Shown here: positions 51,437 to 60,612 of the stretch, piece after piece
How the letters are laid out: every line of letters starts with the position of its first letter
Position numbering within the stretch: position 1 is the stretch's first letter
Assembly (NCBI RefSeq): GCF_018390575.1
Contig: NZ_JAHBCJ010000006.1
Span: 1 to 64,000, forward strand
Direction of reading: 5' to 3'
Length of the DNA stretch: 64,000 nt
DNA from: Bhargavaea massiliensis
Lineage (GTDB): Bacteria > Bacillota > Bacilli > Bacillales_A > Planococcaceae
Notes under the pieces: model-generated
Seen by the model: only the letters and a program-made list of their open reading frames with translations
The model's database searches: none
Told to the model about the DNA's origin: nothing
Translations under genes and position numbers: made by a program

Positions 51437-52003
51437 TTACGATTGTAAAGCGTGAGTGATAAATTCAAGTACAGCTTCTTTTTGTCTGTTTTCCTCTTCC
51501 GCGTCAAACGAATTAAACAGATAGACTTGCTCTGCCGCTGATTCTGCAAGGCCAATCACCAGCTTTGCGGTCCTGTTTGGATTTATATTCCGGATCTCCC
51601 CTGCTCTTTCCCATTCCTCAATGACTAAAGCGACCGTCTCATAAAGAGGGCTGTAGATTTCTTCCCACTCCCGAACATGCTCTGTCGCAGAAAGTCCGGA
51701 ATAAACGAGAGTGGAGACATCCCGGTACTCACCGGTAACGGTAAAAACGGCACTGATCATTTGTTGCAGCTGTAAGGTCCATTCCCGATCTGTCTTTACA
51801 CTTTGCCGTATTGCCTCCTCCATCCGCGCGGCCATTTTTTCGGCTATGGCCGGCATGACGGAAAGCTTGGATGGAAAGTACAGATAAAATGTCCCCTGGG
51901 CAATCTGAGCTTTTTTCACGATATCGGAAATCTTCGTTTTCTCTATGCCATTTTCCCGGAATACTTCAACGGCAGCCTGAATGATCCGTTCACGTTTATC
52001 CAC
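51437..52003 (-). CDS. TetR-family repressor of the SMR pair
   Basis: 188 residues from GTG 52003, seven bases after GGAGG; a TTG one codon earlier is possible. The N-terminal HTH reads RERIIQAAVEVFRENGIEKTKISDIVKKAQIAQGTFYLYFPSKLSVM, the TetR/QacR hallmark. The C-terminal ligand domain is helical with several Trp and Tyr (EWTLQLQQM, EWEEIYSPLYE, AAEQVYLFNSF), suited to aromatic or cationic drugs. The two matching palindromes at 51397 and 52037 bracket the gene, so self-control and SMR control are likely. Confidence 0.93.
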   Translation of the reverse strand: MDKRERIIQAAVEVFRENGIEKTKISDIVKKAQIAQGTFYLYFPSKLSVMPAIAEKMAARMEEAIRQSVKTDREWTLQLQQMISAVFTVTGEYRDVSTLVYSGLSATEHVREWEEIYSPLYETVALVIEEWERAGEIRNINPNRTAKLVIGLAESAAEQVYLFNSFDAEEENRQKEAVLEFITHALQS

Positions 52004-52036
52004 CAACCCACCTCCAGATGATCATCACTTTACGCA

Positions 52037-52053
52037 TGACTGAATATCATTCA
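52037..52053. promoter_or_regulatory. TetR-type operator upstream of tetR
   Basis: TGACTGAATATCATTCA, a 17-bp palindrome with the same TGA-n-TGA-n3-TCA-n-TCA skeleton as the copy at 51397-51413. It lies about 33 bp from the tetR start. Confidence 0.7.
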
Positions 52054-52168
52054 TTTTATCTTGCTGCTTGATCATTGTCAACCTTGCCACCGGTTTACCC
52101 GCATCCATACAAGGCAATACTTGTCTTATACTTCCCTGTCGCCACCGGAGAGGAGGAAGCATTTATCC

Positions 52169-52654
52169 ATGTCACCTGATCACAGATATAGCCATCGTAA
52201 AAAGAATTTGTGGGCCGGCATTTTGTTCGGCCTCGGGTTTGTCGCGTTTATCGATGAAACCATCTTCCACCAATTGCTTCACTGGCATAAGTTTTACGAC
52301 AAATCGACGACGTCCGTCGGCCTGATTTCAGATGGACTTTTCCATGCATTCAGCTGGTTCGCCACAGTGGGCGGCCTTTATCTGGTTGCAGACCTGATGC
52401 GCCGCCATGCGTTCTGGCACAAGATGTTCTGGGGAGGCAAGCTGCTTGGGGGAGGCGGATTCCAGCTGTATGACGGCATCATCCAGCATAAGCTGATGAG
52501 AATTCATCAGATCCGTTACAACGTTGATATTTTGCCATACGACCTGATTTGGAACATCACTGCCGTCATCATGATCATTGCGGGGCTTCTCCTGATCCGC
52601 AGTGCCAAGAAAGACAATATAAGGGTAAGTGGAGGCGAGACGCTTGCATCATGA
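52169..52654 (+). CDS. DUF2243 membrane protein
   Basis: 161 residues from ATG 52169 (MSPDHRYSHRKKNLWAGILFG), after GAGGAGG; the upstream open frame is not protein-like. Four helices, with several conserved His on the family pattern (HQLLHWHKFYD, GLFHAFSW, GGGGFQLYDGIIQHKLMRIHQIR). DUF2243 genes often precede a cytochrome oxidase assembly-like membrane protein, as here (overlap 11 bp), hinting at a heme or copper role. The function is unproven. Confidence 0.92.
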   Translation: MSPDHRYSHRKKNLWAGILFGLGFVAFIDETIFHQLLHWHKFYDKSTTSVGLISDGLFHAFSWFATVGGLYLVADLMRRHAFWHKMFWGGKLLGGGGFQLYDGIIQHKLMRIHQIRYNVDILPYDLIWNITAVIMIIAGLLLIRSAKKDNIRVSGGETLAS

Positions 52655-53438
52655 GCAGCCTTTCCTGCCCCCTGTCCTGCAGGTTCTGGTCGTGTTATTC
52701 GCGCTTTCAGGAGCGGTTGGGTACTTTACCCTGATGCTCCGGACCAACAGGATCAGGCGGCTAAAGCACTGGCCGGCTTGGAGGTTGATTTTGTGGCTGT
52801 CCGGAACATTGATGGCGGCGCTCGTTTTTGCCGGACCGTTTGCAGAGGCGGCCCACCACGATTTCCGCCTTCATATGGCAGGCCACCTTCTCCTCGGGAT
52901 GCTTGCTCCGCTCCTGATTGCCCTCTCTGCCCCTGTCACTCTTCTTCTCCGTGCACTCCCTGTCACTGCGGCCAGGAGGGTGACAAAAATGCTCCGGCAT
53001 CCTGTCGCCCGATTTTACCGGAATCCCATCACAGCGTCCGTGCTGAACATCGGGGGACTCTGGCTGCTATACGCCACTCCCCTATTCCAGCTGATGCACC
53101 ATCACCTTTGGCTTTACCTGCTCATCCACCTCCATGTATTTGCGGCGGGGTATCTGTTCACAATCTCGATGATTTATATTGACCCTGCCCCTCATCCGAG
53201 CAGCCATCTGTTCCGGACGCTTGTTTTCATTTTCGCACTTGCGGCACACGGCATTCTGAGCAAATTCATCTATGCAGAGCCGCTGCCCGGTTTTCCACCC
53301 GACGAGGTCCGCGAAGGCGCCATGCTCATGTATTACGGAGGTGACCTGGTGGATCTTGTCATCATCATCCTGCTGTTCCGCAGCTGGTATCGGTCAACTG
53401 CTCCCCGGCATCAATATCAAAAAATTGAATCCTCTTAA
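52644..53438 (+). CDS. CtaG-like cytochrome c oxidase assembly protein
   Basis: 264 residues from a TTG at 52644 (then HHEQPFLPPVLQVLVVLFALSG), about nine bases after GGAGG; a GTG at 52629 overlaps that site. Seven hydrophobic helices with His-rich loops (EAAHHDFRLHMAGHLLLGMLAPLL, FQLMHHHLWLYLLIHLHVFAAGYLF) that fit copper or heme ligation, typical of the caa3_CtaG family. It overlaps the DUF2243 gene, so both form one operon. It is not next to ctaABCDEF, so it is a CtaG relative rather than the main oxidase factor. Confidence 0.88.
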   Translation: MHHEQPFLPPVLQVLVVLFALSGAVGYFTLMLRTNRIRRLKHWPAWRLILWLSGTLMAALVFAGPFAEAAHHDFRLHMAGHLLLGMLAPLLIALSAPVTLLLRALPVTAARRVTKMLRHPVARFYRNPITASVLNIGGLWLLYATPLFQLMHHHLWLYLLIHLHVFAAGYLFTISMIYIDPAPHPSSHLFRTLVFIFALAAHGILSKFIYAEPLPGFPPDEVREGAMLMYYGGDLVDLVIIILLFRSWYRSTAPRHQYQKIESS

Positions 53439-53490
53439 CGTCTGCCCTACACTTGAGTAGGTAATCCAACAGATTAAGGGGATGGCGTAC

Positions 53491-54423
53491 ATGAGCAAAC
53501 AGGTTAACTTGGGAAAATCAGGGCTTAGCGTAAACCCAATCGGCCTTGGTACAAACGCGGTCGGCGGACACAACCTCTATCCGAATCTGAATGAAGATAC
53601 AGGCAAGGAACTTGTCCGTACGGCAATCAGCCATGGCATCGATTTTCTGGATACTGCATTTATCTACGGCATGGGCCGTTCGGAAGAACTTGTCGGTGAA
53701 GTCGTACGTGAATCCGGAAGACGGCAGGAGCTGGTGCTTGCCACAAAAGGGGCACACCGCCAAACCGGGGACGGAATTGTCGTCGATAACTCCCCGGCCT
53801 TCCTCCGAGAAGAAGTGGAAAAGAGCCTGAAGCGCCTCCAGACAGACTATATCGATCTTTACTATATCCACTATCCTGATGAGGATACACCGAAAGCCGA
53901 AGCTGTCGGTGCGCTGAAAGAACTGAAGGACGAAGGCAAGATCCGTGCGATCGGCGTCTCGAACTTTTCCCCGGAACAACTGAAGGAAGCCAACCAGGAT
54001 GGCTACGTGGATGTGTTTCAGGGAGAATATAATCTTCTTGAACGCGGCGCAGAAGAAGAATACTTCCCGTACACATCCGGGCACGGCATTTCTTTCGTCC
54101 CTTACTACCCGCTCGCCGCAGGCCTCCTTGCCGGGAAGTACAGCGGCAATGAGACATTCAACGACCTCCGGAAAAGCCAGGCACGCTTCCAGGGAGAGAC
54201 GTTCAAACAAAATGTACGGCGCGTAAACAAGCTGCGTCCGATCGCTGAAGCCCACAATGCGGAAATTGCACATATCGTCCTTGCCTACTATCTCGGAAAA
54301 GGGCCGATCGATTCGATCATCCCGGGTGCCAAGCGTGCCGAGCAGGTGCTCGACAACCTGAAGACGCTTGAAGTGCACCTTTCAGAAGACGAACGTCACG
54401 AAATCGAATCGATTTTCAGATGA
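53491..54423 (+). CDS. Aldo/keto reductase (YqkF/IolS type)
   Basis: 310 residues from ATG 53491 ([32 protein letters not shown]), nine bases beyond AGGGG. The catalytic tetrad is visible: Asp in [11 protein letters not shown] with Tyr, Lys in LATKGAH, and His in [10 protein letters not shown]. The NADPH site is [17 protein letters not shown] near the C-terminus. It reduces aldehydes or ketones; the substrate is unknown. It is monocistronic with a strong terminator. Confidence 0.93.
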   Translation: MSKQVNLGKSGLSVNPIGLGTNAVGGHNLYPNLNEDTGKELVRTAISHGIDFLDTAFIYGMGRSEELVGEVVRESGRRQELVLATKGAHRQTGDGIVVDNSPAFLREEVEKSLKRLQTDYIDLYYIHYPDEDTPKAEAVGALKELKDEGKIRAIGVSNFSPEQLKEANQDGYVDVFQGEYNLLERGAEEEYFPYTSGHGISFVPYYPLAAGLLAGKYSGNETFNDLRKSQARFQGETFKQNVRRVNKLRPIAEAHNAEIAHIVLAYYLGKGPIDSIIPGAKRAEQVLDNLKTLEVHLSEDERHEIESIFR

Positions 54424-54439
54424 AACCTCAATATGAAAT

Positions 54440-54485
54440 ACAACAGCCGGTTCCTCTTTTGCAGGAACCGGCTGCTGTTTTTATA
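54440..54485. terminator. Bidirectional terminator between the aldo/keto reductase and MATE genes
   Basis: AACAGCCGGTTCCT, loop, AGGAACCGGCTG and a T5 run on the plus strand. Confidence 0.85.
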
Positions 54486-54514
54486 GTTATAAAATTTGAA
54501 TAACCCTCTTTCCG

Positions 54515-55897
54515 TCAGGCAAGTTCAGGGGCTGGCGGCACGTCATCATCGACGAGGGCATGCCGTTCCCAGGCACGGCTTTTCCACCGGAGGGCCATGA
54601 AAATCCCCCTGGTCCATTCGTCAGCTGCAATTGCAAGCCAGACACCGACGAGACCAAGGTCCATCACAAAGACGAGGAAGTAACCGAGCGGGAGGCTCAT
54701 CATGACCATCGAAAGTGCCGCCATCAGGACCGGGAACTTGGCATCGCCCGATGCACGCAGGGAGTTGATGATGACGATGTTGAACGTCCTGCCGGTCTCC
54801 AGAAGGAAGGCCAGGAGGAGAACCGAAGCCCCCAGCTCGATGATTGACTCATTGTCCGTAAAGAGCCGCATCAGCGGATAACGGAACGTCATGACAACAG
54901 CGACCATGATGATTGTAAACAGGAATGCCCATTTCAGGCTTCTCCACAGCCCTTTATATGCCTCATCCTTGTTCCCCGCCCCGACAAGGCGCCCGGTGAT
55001 GATTGAAGTACCGAGGCCGATTGCAAGAGCGAACAGATAGCTGAACATCGAAATGTTCACCGCATATTGCCGGGCGGCAAGCGCTTCTGTGCCGAGATGC
55101 GTTACATAGTATAGGAAGACGAGCTGGCATCCCTGATACAAGATCTGCTCGAACGCGCTAGGTAGCCCGATGTTCAGGATTTTTGTAATGTATGAACGGG
55201 TCCAGGTAATGTAATACCTGAATTCGACCTTATACTCCATCACCCTGTACAACAGCCAGAAAAAGACGAAAACGGCAATGAGCCGGCTGCCGACGGAAGA
55301 AATCGCGGCACCCTGCACGCCGAGTTCGGGAAGACCGAACTTCCCGAAAATCAGGGCATAGTTGCCGACCACGTGAATGATGTTCATCCCGAGAGAGACG
55401 AACATCGTCTGCTTCGTAAAACCGTGCACCCGGATCACGGCAGCAAGGGAATTGATAATGGCCTGCAGGAAGATGGCACCGCCGACAATCGACAAGTAGG
55501 CCTCTGCGTGGGCCAGCACCTCTCCCTGGAGGTTCATTGCGGTCATCAGCCGATTCGTGAACAACATAAACATGACACTGAGTCCCAGACCGACGAGGAG
55601 GTTCAGCGAGACCGCCAAACCGGAAATTTTTGCGGCTTCTATATATCGCTTGGAACCGAGGTACTGGGAGACGACAATCGCCGCTCCGTTCCCGACAACT
55701 TCAAGCACCAGGATTGCGATATGAATATACTGGTTGGCAGCTCCGACTCCGGAGACCGCATCATCCGACAGCGAACTCAGCATGAAGGTATCGGTCAATC
55801 CCATCAGCATGAACAAAAACAACTCAAGAAAAATCGGCCACGTCAGATGAAACAGGCTCAGCTTTTTTTCCTGACCGCCAACTGCAGTCGCAGACAT
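54515..55897 (-). CDS. MATE-family cation/multidrug antiporter
   Basis: 460 residues, ATG after AAGGAAGAAGG. Twelve helices in two homologous halves: LTWPIFLELFLFMLMGLTDTFMLSSLSDDAVSGVGAANQ begins the first, and ILNIGLPSAFEQILYQGCQLVFLYYVTHLGTEALAARQYAVNI begins the second. It resembles the NorM/YeeO-like branch that uses sodium or proton gradients to export drugs. No regulator is adjacent. The C-terminal tail is acidic and Pro-rich (DDDVPPAPELA). Confidence 0.93.
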   Translation of the reverse strand: MSATAVGGQEKKLSLFHLTWPIFLELFLFMLMGLTDTFMLSSLSDDAVSGVGAANQYIHIAILVLEVVGNGAAIVVSQYLGSKRYIEAAKISGLAVSLNLLVGLGLSVMFMLFTNRLMTAMNLQGEVLAHAEAYLSIVGGAIFLQAIINSLAAVIRVHGFTKQTMFVSLGMNIIHVVGNYALIFGKFGLPELGVQGAAISSVGSRLIAVFVFFWLLYRVMEYKVEFRYYITWTRSYITKILNIGLPSAFEQILYQGCQLVFLYYVTHLGTEALAARQYAVNISMFSYLFALAIGLGTSIITGRLVGAGNKDEAYKGLWRSLKWAFLFTIIMVAVVMTFRYPLMRLFTDNESIIELGASVLLLAFLLETGRTFNIVIINSLRASGDAKFPVLMAALSMVMMSLPLGYFLVFVMDLGLVGVWLAIAADEWTRGIFMALRWKSRAWERHALVDDDVPPAPELA

Positions 55898-56069
55898 CGC
55901 ATTTCCTTCTTCCTTTTTTTAGAATCAAAACAGGAAATATCATACCACGCCGGATCAGTATTGGGAACCACTTCAACTCGGTTTCTGCCTGGAAAGTTTA
56001 GATGGTTTATTTTGTATTTTTAGTCTGATATGATAAGTAGGAAATGATTCAGGAAAGGATGATGGCCCG

Positions 56070-56546
56070 ATGGCACAAGTCGAAAGCTTTCTTCTCGACC
56101 ATAACAAAGTGATTGCCCCGTATGTCCGGCTGGCAGGCACGGAACAGCACACCAAAGGCGCATCGCTTCAGAAATATGACCTCCGTTTCCTCCAGCCCAA
56201 CAAAGACGCCATGCCGACGTCGGCGGTCCATACACTTGAGCACCTGCTCGCCACCTATATGAGGGATGAAATCGAAGGGATCGTCGATATTTCTCCAATG
56301 GGATGCCGGACCGGCTTCTATATGATTATCTGGGATGAGCACGATCCTGCGGATATCGCACGTGCACTGAAGGTGACACTTGAAAAAGTGATTGAAACAG
56401 AAACTGTACCGGCCGTTTCCGCACTGGAGTGCGGAAACTACCGCGACCACTCCCTGTTCGCCGCCAAAGAATATTCCAAGCAGGTCCTGGATTCCGGAAT
56501 CAGCATCGATGCATTCGAACGGAAATTCGCAGAGCCCGTAAACTGA
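56070..56546 (+). CDS. luxS: S-ribosylhomocysteine lyase
   Basis: 158 residues. The metal motif HTLEH (about 54-58) with a distant Cys (LECGNYRDHSL) forms the Fe(II) site, and the catalytic Cys is in PMGCRTGFY. It splits S-ribosylhomocysteine to homocysteine and the autoinducer-2 precursor DPD in the activated methyl cycle. ATG follows GGAAAGGATG. Length matches B. subtilis LuxS (157). A terminator follows directly. Confidence 0.97.
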   Translation: MAQVESFLLDHNKVIAPYVRLAGTEQHTKGASLQKYDLRFLQPNKDAMPTSAVHTLEHLLATYMRDEIEGIVDISPMGCRTGFYMIIWDEHDPADIARALKVTLEKVIETETVPAVSALECGNYRDHSLFAAKEYSKQVLDSGISIDAFERKFAEPVN

Positions 56547-56551
56547 ATTCT

Positions 56552-56584
56552 AAAAGGAGACTCCCGCCATGGAGTCTCCTTTTG
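56552..56584 (+). terminator. Terminator of luxS
   Basis: AAAAGGAGACTCC, loop, GGAGTCTCCTTTT. Confidence 0.85.
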
Positions 56585-56678
56585 TGCTTTGTTGGGTTCA
56601 TGCACTGAGCGCAGGCTCTTCCCTGTTGGGAAGCAGCAGCGACACCATGATCGTCGTTGCGCATGGCCCCTGTTCCAT

Positions 56679-58433
56679 CTACCCCTTCAGTTTATTCACG
56701 AGACGGACTTCCACCCATTTCCTGACACTGTTGATCATCCACATTCTTGTGGATGATTCCAGGTCGGACAGGTCCAGCTCTCTTTCCCGTATGATGCCTT
56801 GTTCGAGCAGAGCCTCACGGTAAGTGCCTGCAAGCAGTCCGGCGGTCACTGGAGGCGTCCAGCGCCGGCCACCAATTTCCAGCACCAGGTTGCCATTGAT
56901 GAACTCGGTCAGTTTCCCGTCCTGATTCCAAAGGAGTACATCAAAACTGCCGGGTACTGCGTGCTCCTCATAAACCGCACGATGCGTCGTTTTATGGTAA
57001 AGGAACGGATCTTCCCTGTCGACAGGACGATCGGCGAGTGTCACTTCGGGCAGGTTCGGTGTGGCAGCAATCTCCTGAGCTTCAACGGACAGCAACCCGT
57101 CCCTCCCAAGCAGGCAGCGGATCTTGTAGTGGCCTTCCGGTTGCTTGTCCGCCATCTGTTCCAGCTTTTCTGAGACTGATTCCCGGTCAAACGGAAAACC
57201 GAAGTATCTTGCGGAGCGGGACATCCGGTCGAGATGCGCCTTTTTCAGGAAATAGCAACCATCCTCGAGCAAGAGGCTTTCCAAAAGGCTGAACTCCGGC
57301 CGGTCCAGTTCAAGAAAGCTCGACTTGGCCAGGATTTCTCCGTATTCCTCTTCGCTTGTCGAATCCCATGTAATGCCTCCTCCTACCCCATAAGTGGCAT
57401 TCCCGGATACCCGGTCAATGACGACCGTGCGGATCGGGACATTGAACACGGCCTCCCTCTCCGGGGTGATGAACCCGATGGCACCGCAATAAACTTCTCT
57501 TGGAGCCTGTTCGATCTTTGAGATCAGTTCCATCGTGCTGACTTTGGGCGCACCTGTGATGGATCCGCATGGGAATAGCGCGCCAAATACATCAATCAGG
57601 TCTGATCCCGCCTCCAGGTCCGCCTCCACCGTCGAAGTCATCTGGTGCACAGTCGGGTAGCGCTCAATTTCGAAAAGCTTTGGAACCTCCACACTTCCCG
57701 TCTTGGCAATCCTGCCAAGATCGTTTCTCAAAAGGTCGACGATCATCACATTTTCCGCACGGTTTTTCTCGGAATGGGCCAACCATTGTGCCAGGGAATA
57801 ATCTTCTTCGGATGTTTTTCCTCTTTTGGCTGTGCCCTTCATCGGCCTGGCCGTAATGCGACCGTCTTTTATCCGGAAGAACAGTTCTGGGGACGCGGAC
57901 AGCACGGCATGTTCGCCCGTGTTGATGTATGCACTGTAGCTGCAGGCCTGTGCGCGTTTCATGCGCTCAAACAGCGCGACATCATCTCCCCGGAACTGGC
58001 TGAGCAAACTGATTGTATAATTCGTCTGGTAGGTCTCTCCTGACCCGATTGCCTGTTTGATGGTCCCGATAGCCTCTCTGTATGCCTGCTCCCCGGTATC
58101 CGGCTTCCAATCCGAAACTTCGAATGGTCCGGACGGGCGAAGAGCACTGTACTCAGGTTCCTCAAAAATTCCGAACCATAGGAGCGGCATCGTATGCCCC
58201 CCCTTTACCCGATAAGCCGGATCAAAGGCCGGTGCTGCTTCGTAAGAGAGAAAACCGGCGGCATACCAGCCGGCGTCCACAGCTTCCTGGACACTCCGGA
58301 GTGCGGGAATCACTTCATCAACTTGTTCAGCACGGATCACTTTCATGGGGTTTCGGAATGTACGAGGGACCACTGTCCCGTCAGCAGATACATACTCAAA
58401 TGATAAAACAGGCTGTTGTCCGTCATTCTGCAT
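56679..58433 (-). CDS. pabB: Fused aminodeoxychorismate synthase component I and 4-amino-4-deoxychorismate lyase
   Basis: 584 residues. About 1-370 is the chorismate-binding PabB domain: ETYQTNYTISLLSQF, ARPMKGTAKRG, NVMIVDLLRNDLGRI, FPCGSITGAPKVSTMELI and the terminal GGGITWDSTSEEEYGE. About 375-584 is a class IV PLP aminotransferase/lyase domain like PabC, with the PLP Lys expected in YHKTTHR and the NGNLVLE and TPPVTAGLLAGTYRE motifs. Together with PabA it converts chorismate and glutamine to p-aminobenzoate for folate. It overlaps pabA by 11 bp. B. subtilis has the same two activities as separate genes. Confidence 0.94.
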   Translation of the reverse strand: MQNDGQQPVLSFEYVSADGTVVPRTFRNPMKVIRAEQVDEVIPALRSVQEAVDAGWYAAGFLSYEAAPAFDPAYRVKGGHTMPLLWFGIFEEPEYSALRPSGPFEVSDWKPDTGEQAYREAIGTIKQAIGSGETYQTNYTISLLSQFRGDDVALFERMKRAQACSYSAYINTGEHAVLSASPELFFRIKDGRITARPMKGTAKRGKTSEEDYSLAQWLAHSEKNRAENVMIVDLLRNDLGRIAKTGSVEVPKLFEIERYPTVHQMTSTVEADLEAGSDLIDVFGALFPCGSITGAPKVSTMELISKIEQAPREVYCGAIGFITPEREAVFNVPIRTVVIDRVSGNATYGVGGGITWDSTSEEEYGEILAKSSFLELDRPEFSLLESLLLEDGCYFLKKAHLDRMSRSARYFGFPFDRESVSEKLEQMADKQPEGHYKIRCLLGRDGLLSVEAQEIAATPNLPEVTLADRPVDREDPFLYHKTTHRAVYEEHAVPGSFDVLLWNQDGKLTEFINGNLVLEIGGRRWTPPVTAGLLAGTYREALLEQGIIRERELDLSDLESSTRMWMINSVRKWVEVRLVNKLKG

Positions 58434-59019
58434 GGCGGATCACCTCCGGTCTGCTCACCCGCAAAAAGAAATTCCTCAGCATATCCAGACCCCTCTCAGT
58501 AAGGAGGGCTTCCGGGTGGAACTGGACGCCTTCTACCGGAAACACTTTGTGACGGATCGCCATGATCTCCCCCTCTGCTGTTCTGGCGGATACCTCTAGA
58601 CAGTCCGGAAGTGTCTTCTCCTCAACCACCAGGGAGTGATACCTGGCAACCCTCAGCGGTGAAGGAAGTCCCGCGAATACACCGCAGCCATCATGTGTGA
58701 TCGGGGAAGTTTTGCCGTGAACCGGACTGATGCCTTTTCCGACGGTACCGCCGAATGCTCGGGCGATCACCTGCTGTCCGAGACAGACGCCGAGGATGGG
58801 AATCTCTTCATGGAATCGGCGGACAATCTCCAGGCAGACGCCTGAAGTATCCGGATTCCCCGGGCCGGGAGAGATTAGGATCGCCTCGGGTGCCATTTTC
58901 CGGACGTCTTCAGTGGTCAATTCATCATTCCGGCGTACTGAAACTTCCATTCCGATGCGCCGCAGGTATTGGACAAGATTAAAAGTGAACGAATCGAAGT
59001 TATCAATTACCAGTATCAT
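58423..59019 (-). CDS. pabA: Aminodeoxychorismate/anthranilate synthase glutaminase subunit
   Basis: 198 residues, class I glutamine amidotransferase: ISPGPGNPDTSG oxyanion region, nucleophile Cys in ILGVCLGQQVIARAFGG (about residue 79), and His-Glu in GVQFHPEALLTERG. It gives ammonia to PabB. As in Bacillus it may serve both folate and tryptophan pathways. ATG follows GGAGAGAAG. First gene of the pabA-pabBC operon. Confidence 0.95.
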   Translation of the reverse strand: MILVIDNFDSFTFNLVQYLRRIGMEVSVRRNDELTTEDVRKMAPEAILISPGPGNPDTSGVCLEIVRRFHEEIPILGVCLGQQVIARAFGGTVGKGISPVHGKTSPITHDGCGVFAGLPSPLRVARYHSLVVEEKTLPDCLEVSARTAEGEIMAIRHKVFPVEGVQFHPEALLTERGLDMLRNFFLRVSRPEVIRHAE

Positions 59020-59090
59020 TGCTTCTCTCCATTATCGTTATTCCGTATCTTCCCCAGTATAATCGCCCCCGCTCTTCACGTACATAGAAG

Positions 59091-59148
59091 AAACCGGATG
59101 GATTCCCGCAAGCAACTGCTGCTTGCGGGGATCCGTCCGGCCGGTTTA
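59091..59148 (-). terminator. Terminator after the M50 protease gene
   Basis: A long imperfect stem AAACCGG-CGGACGGAT-CCCGCAAGCA with its complement, followed by TTTCTTCT on the minus strand. Confidence 0.65.
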
Positions 59149-59165
59149 TCCTTGGCGTGCTCTGC

Positions 59166-60302
59166 TCATTGATGGTGAGGATCATTGAGAAACTGTCTTA
59201 ATGCAAGAACGCGTCCTTTTTCATACATTCCTTCCAGATACAGCGAATGCCATTGGCCAAGTACGCGTTCAAGCTCATCCAGGCAGTTGCTGAGCTGCCC
59301 GGGCTGCTCATCCAAGTATGCCAAGTAAGCATCGCGGAACAGCCTGGTGACCTTTTCGGCATTACCAATCTGAACAAGCTTCGTTCGGATTTCCGGCTCG
59401 GAAGCGAGCTTGCCGGCAGCATAAAGCACATGGACCATCGCGATGTCTGCCATGTCCTGCAGGGGATCGATTTTCTGATCCCGTTCGCGGAATGCGATTC
59501 CGCGGCCCAGAACCTCGGCTACTGACAGGTTTTCAGGTATGTAATAGGGGGACAGTGACGCATACAAGGCCGGCGTCAGCGGATGATCAGGCTGCAGCCT
59601 GATCAGTTCCTCTGCTTCAGCAACTGTTTCCGGGCTCCAATCTGTGCCTTCCGCATCTTCCTGCATCAGACGGTAACTGATCAGCACCAGTTCTTTGCCC
59701 GGCGTTTTACCTGATAGCATGGACAAATGCTTTCCGTCCGTCATCATTCCTTTGCTGTCGGTCGGAATCAGGTTTGCTGCTCCCAGAAGGAGATTGACAA
59801 TGGCAAAGGTCAGCAGAACACCGGATGGCAAAATCGTGTAAACGAGCACAACCGAAAAGGCTGCCACTGCCAGATTCGCCGCAGGTCCTCCGGCCACATA
59901 GCGTTTCAGCCGTGACTCCATCTCCCGTCCAGATACCCCTTCAGGAAACCGCAGCATGGCACGTCCCAGGTAACCGAGCGCAGGCTTCTGAAAAACGATC
60001 CGTTTTTTTCCGCCCGACCGGATCAGGACGATCGGACCAATGCTCATATTCATGAATGTCATGCCCGATGCAGCTCCGGCGATTGCATGCCCGAATTCGT
60101 GGATGATCAGGGCGAGCACCGCACTGACGACAATGGCCGCGAGGATAATCACTGTACTCTGAAGGTCGATCACCGGTTCGTGGATAAACAGATAAGGGAG
60201 GAATACAGGCCATAGAACAATGCCGATGCCAAGCCCGGCCAATGTCTGTCCGAGGCTTTTCTTCCTCTGCCCCTTCGCTTTATCCCGGGTTTCCGTTACC
60301 AT
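59166..60302 (-). CDS. M50-family (site-2-protease-like) membrane metalloprotease
   Basis: 378 residues. HEFGH zinc motif in LALIIHEFGHAIAGAASG (about 65-72), with a second metal Asp in NLIPTDSKGMMTDGKHLSML (about 185). About five helices in the N-terminal 190 residues. The C-terminal half (about 200-378) is soluble and helical, with pair-like repeats (LIRLQPDHPLTPALYASLSPYY, VHVLYAAGKLASEPE) that resemble TPR-type surfaces. It is larger than SpoIVFB (288) because of that tail. ATG overlaps the preceding zinc-ribbon gene by 7 bp, so the pair is co-translated. The substrate is unknown. Confidence 0.9.
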   Translation of the reverse strand: MVTETRDKAKGQRKKSLGQTLAGLGIGIVLWPVFLPYLFIHEPVIDLQSTVIILAAIVVSAVLALIIHEFGHAIAGAASGMTFMNMSIGPIVLIRSGGKKRIVFQKPALGYLGRAMLRFPEGVSGREMESRLKRYVAGGPAANLAVAAFSVVLVYTILPSGVLLTFAIVNLLLGAANLIPTDSKGMMTDGKHLSMLSGKTPGKELVLISYRLMQEDAEGTDWSPETVAEAEELIRLQPDHPLTPALYASLSPYYIPENLSVAEVLGRGIAFRERDQKIDPLQDMADIAMVHVLYAAGKLASEPEIRTKLVQIGNAEKVTRLFRDAYLAYLDEQPGQLSNCLDELERVLGQWHSLYLEGMYEKGRVLALRQFLNDPHHQ

Positions 60303-60595
60303 ATCGGTTCCTCTTCTTCAGTGAGGTCAATCAGCCTCGGGTAAACCAAATTGAATATGACTGCAATCATCAGCATTTCCCCGATCACAGCCAGCCAGTT
60401 TAAATCGAAAAACATATTGATCAGCATGGGGATCACAACCAGAAACGGCATCAAAGCTCCCCGTTTTCTGGAGGCGGCAGTCAGATGCTGTTCCTTTCTG
60501 CAGTTTGGACAGGTCATCGTCGGTTTCAGGGTATACATTGCCCGCAATGTCTCCCTGAATGACCAGTGATGACGGCAATTTGCACAGACGGGCAT
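60296..60595 (-). CDS. Small membrane protein with a zinc-ribbon-like N-terminus
   Basis: 99 residues. Two CxxC pairs (CANCRHHW and CPNCRKEQ) at 4-7 and 33-36 form a likely zinc ribbon, followed by two membrane helices (about 50-68 and 72-90) and an acidic end EEEEPIW. It resembles the TIGR04104 zinc-ribbon-plus-two-helix family, from memory. SD AAAGGAGG. It lies between DUF1648 and M50 genes with overlaps, suggesting a small membrane-protein operon. Function unknown. Confidence 0.85.
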   Translation of the reverse strand: MPVCANCRHHWSFRETLRAMYTLKPTMTCPNCRKEQHLTAASRKRGALMPFLVVIPMLINMFFDLNWLAVIGEMLMIAVIFNLVYPRLIDLTEEEEPIW

Positions 60596-60612
60596 GCCGG
60601 CCCCTCCTTTCG

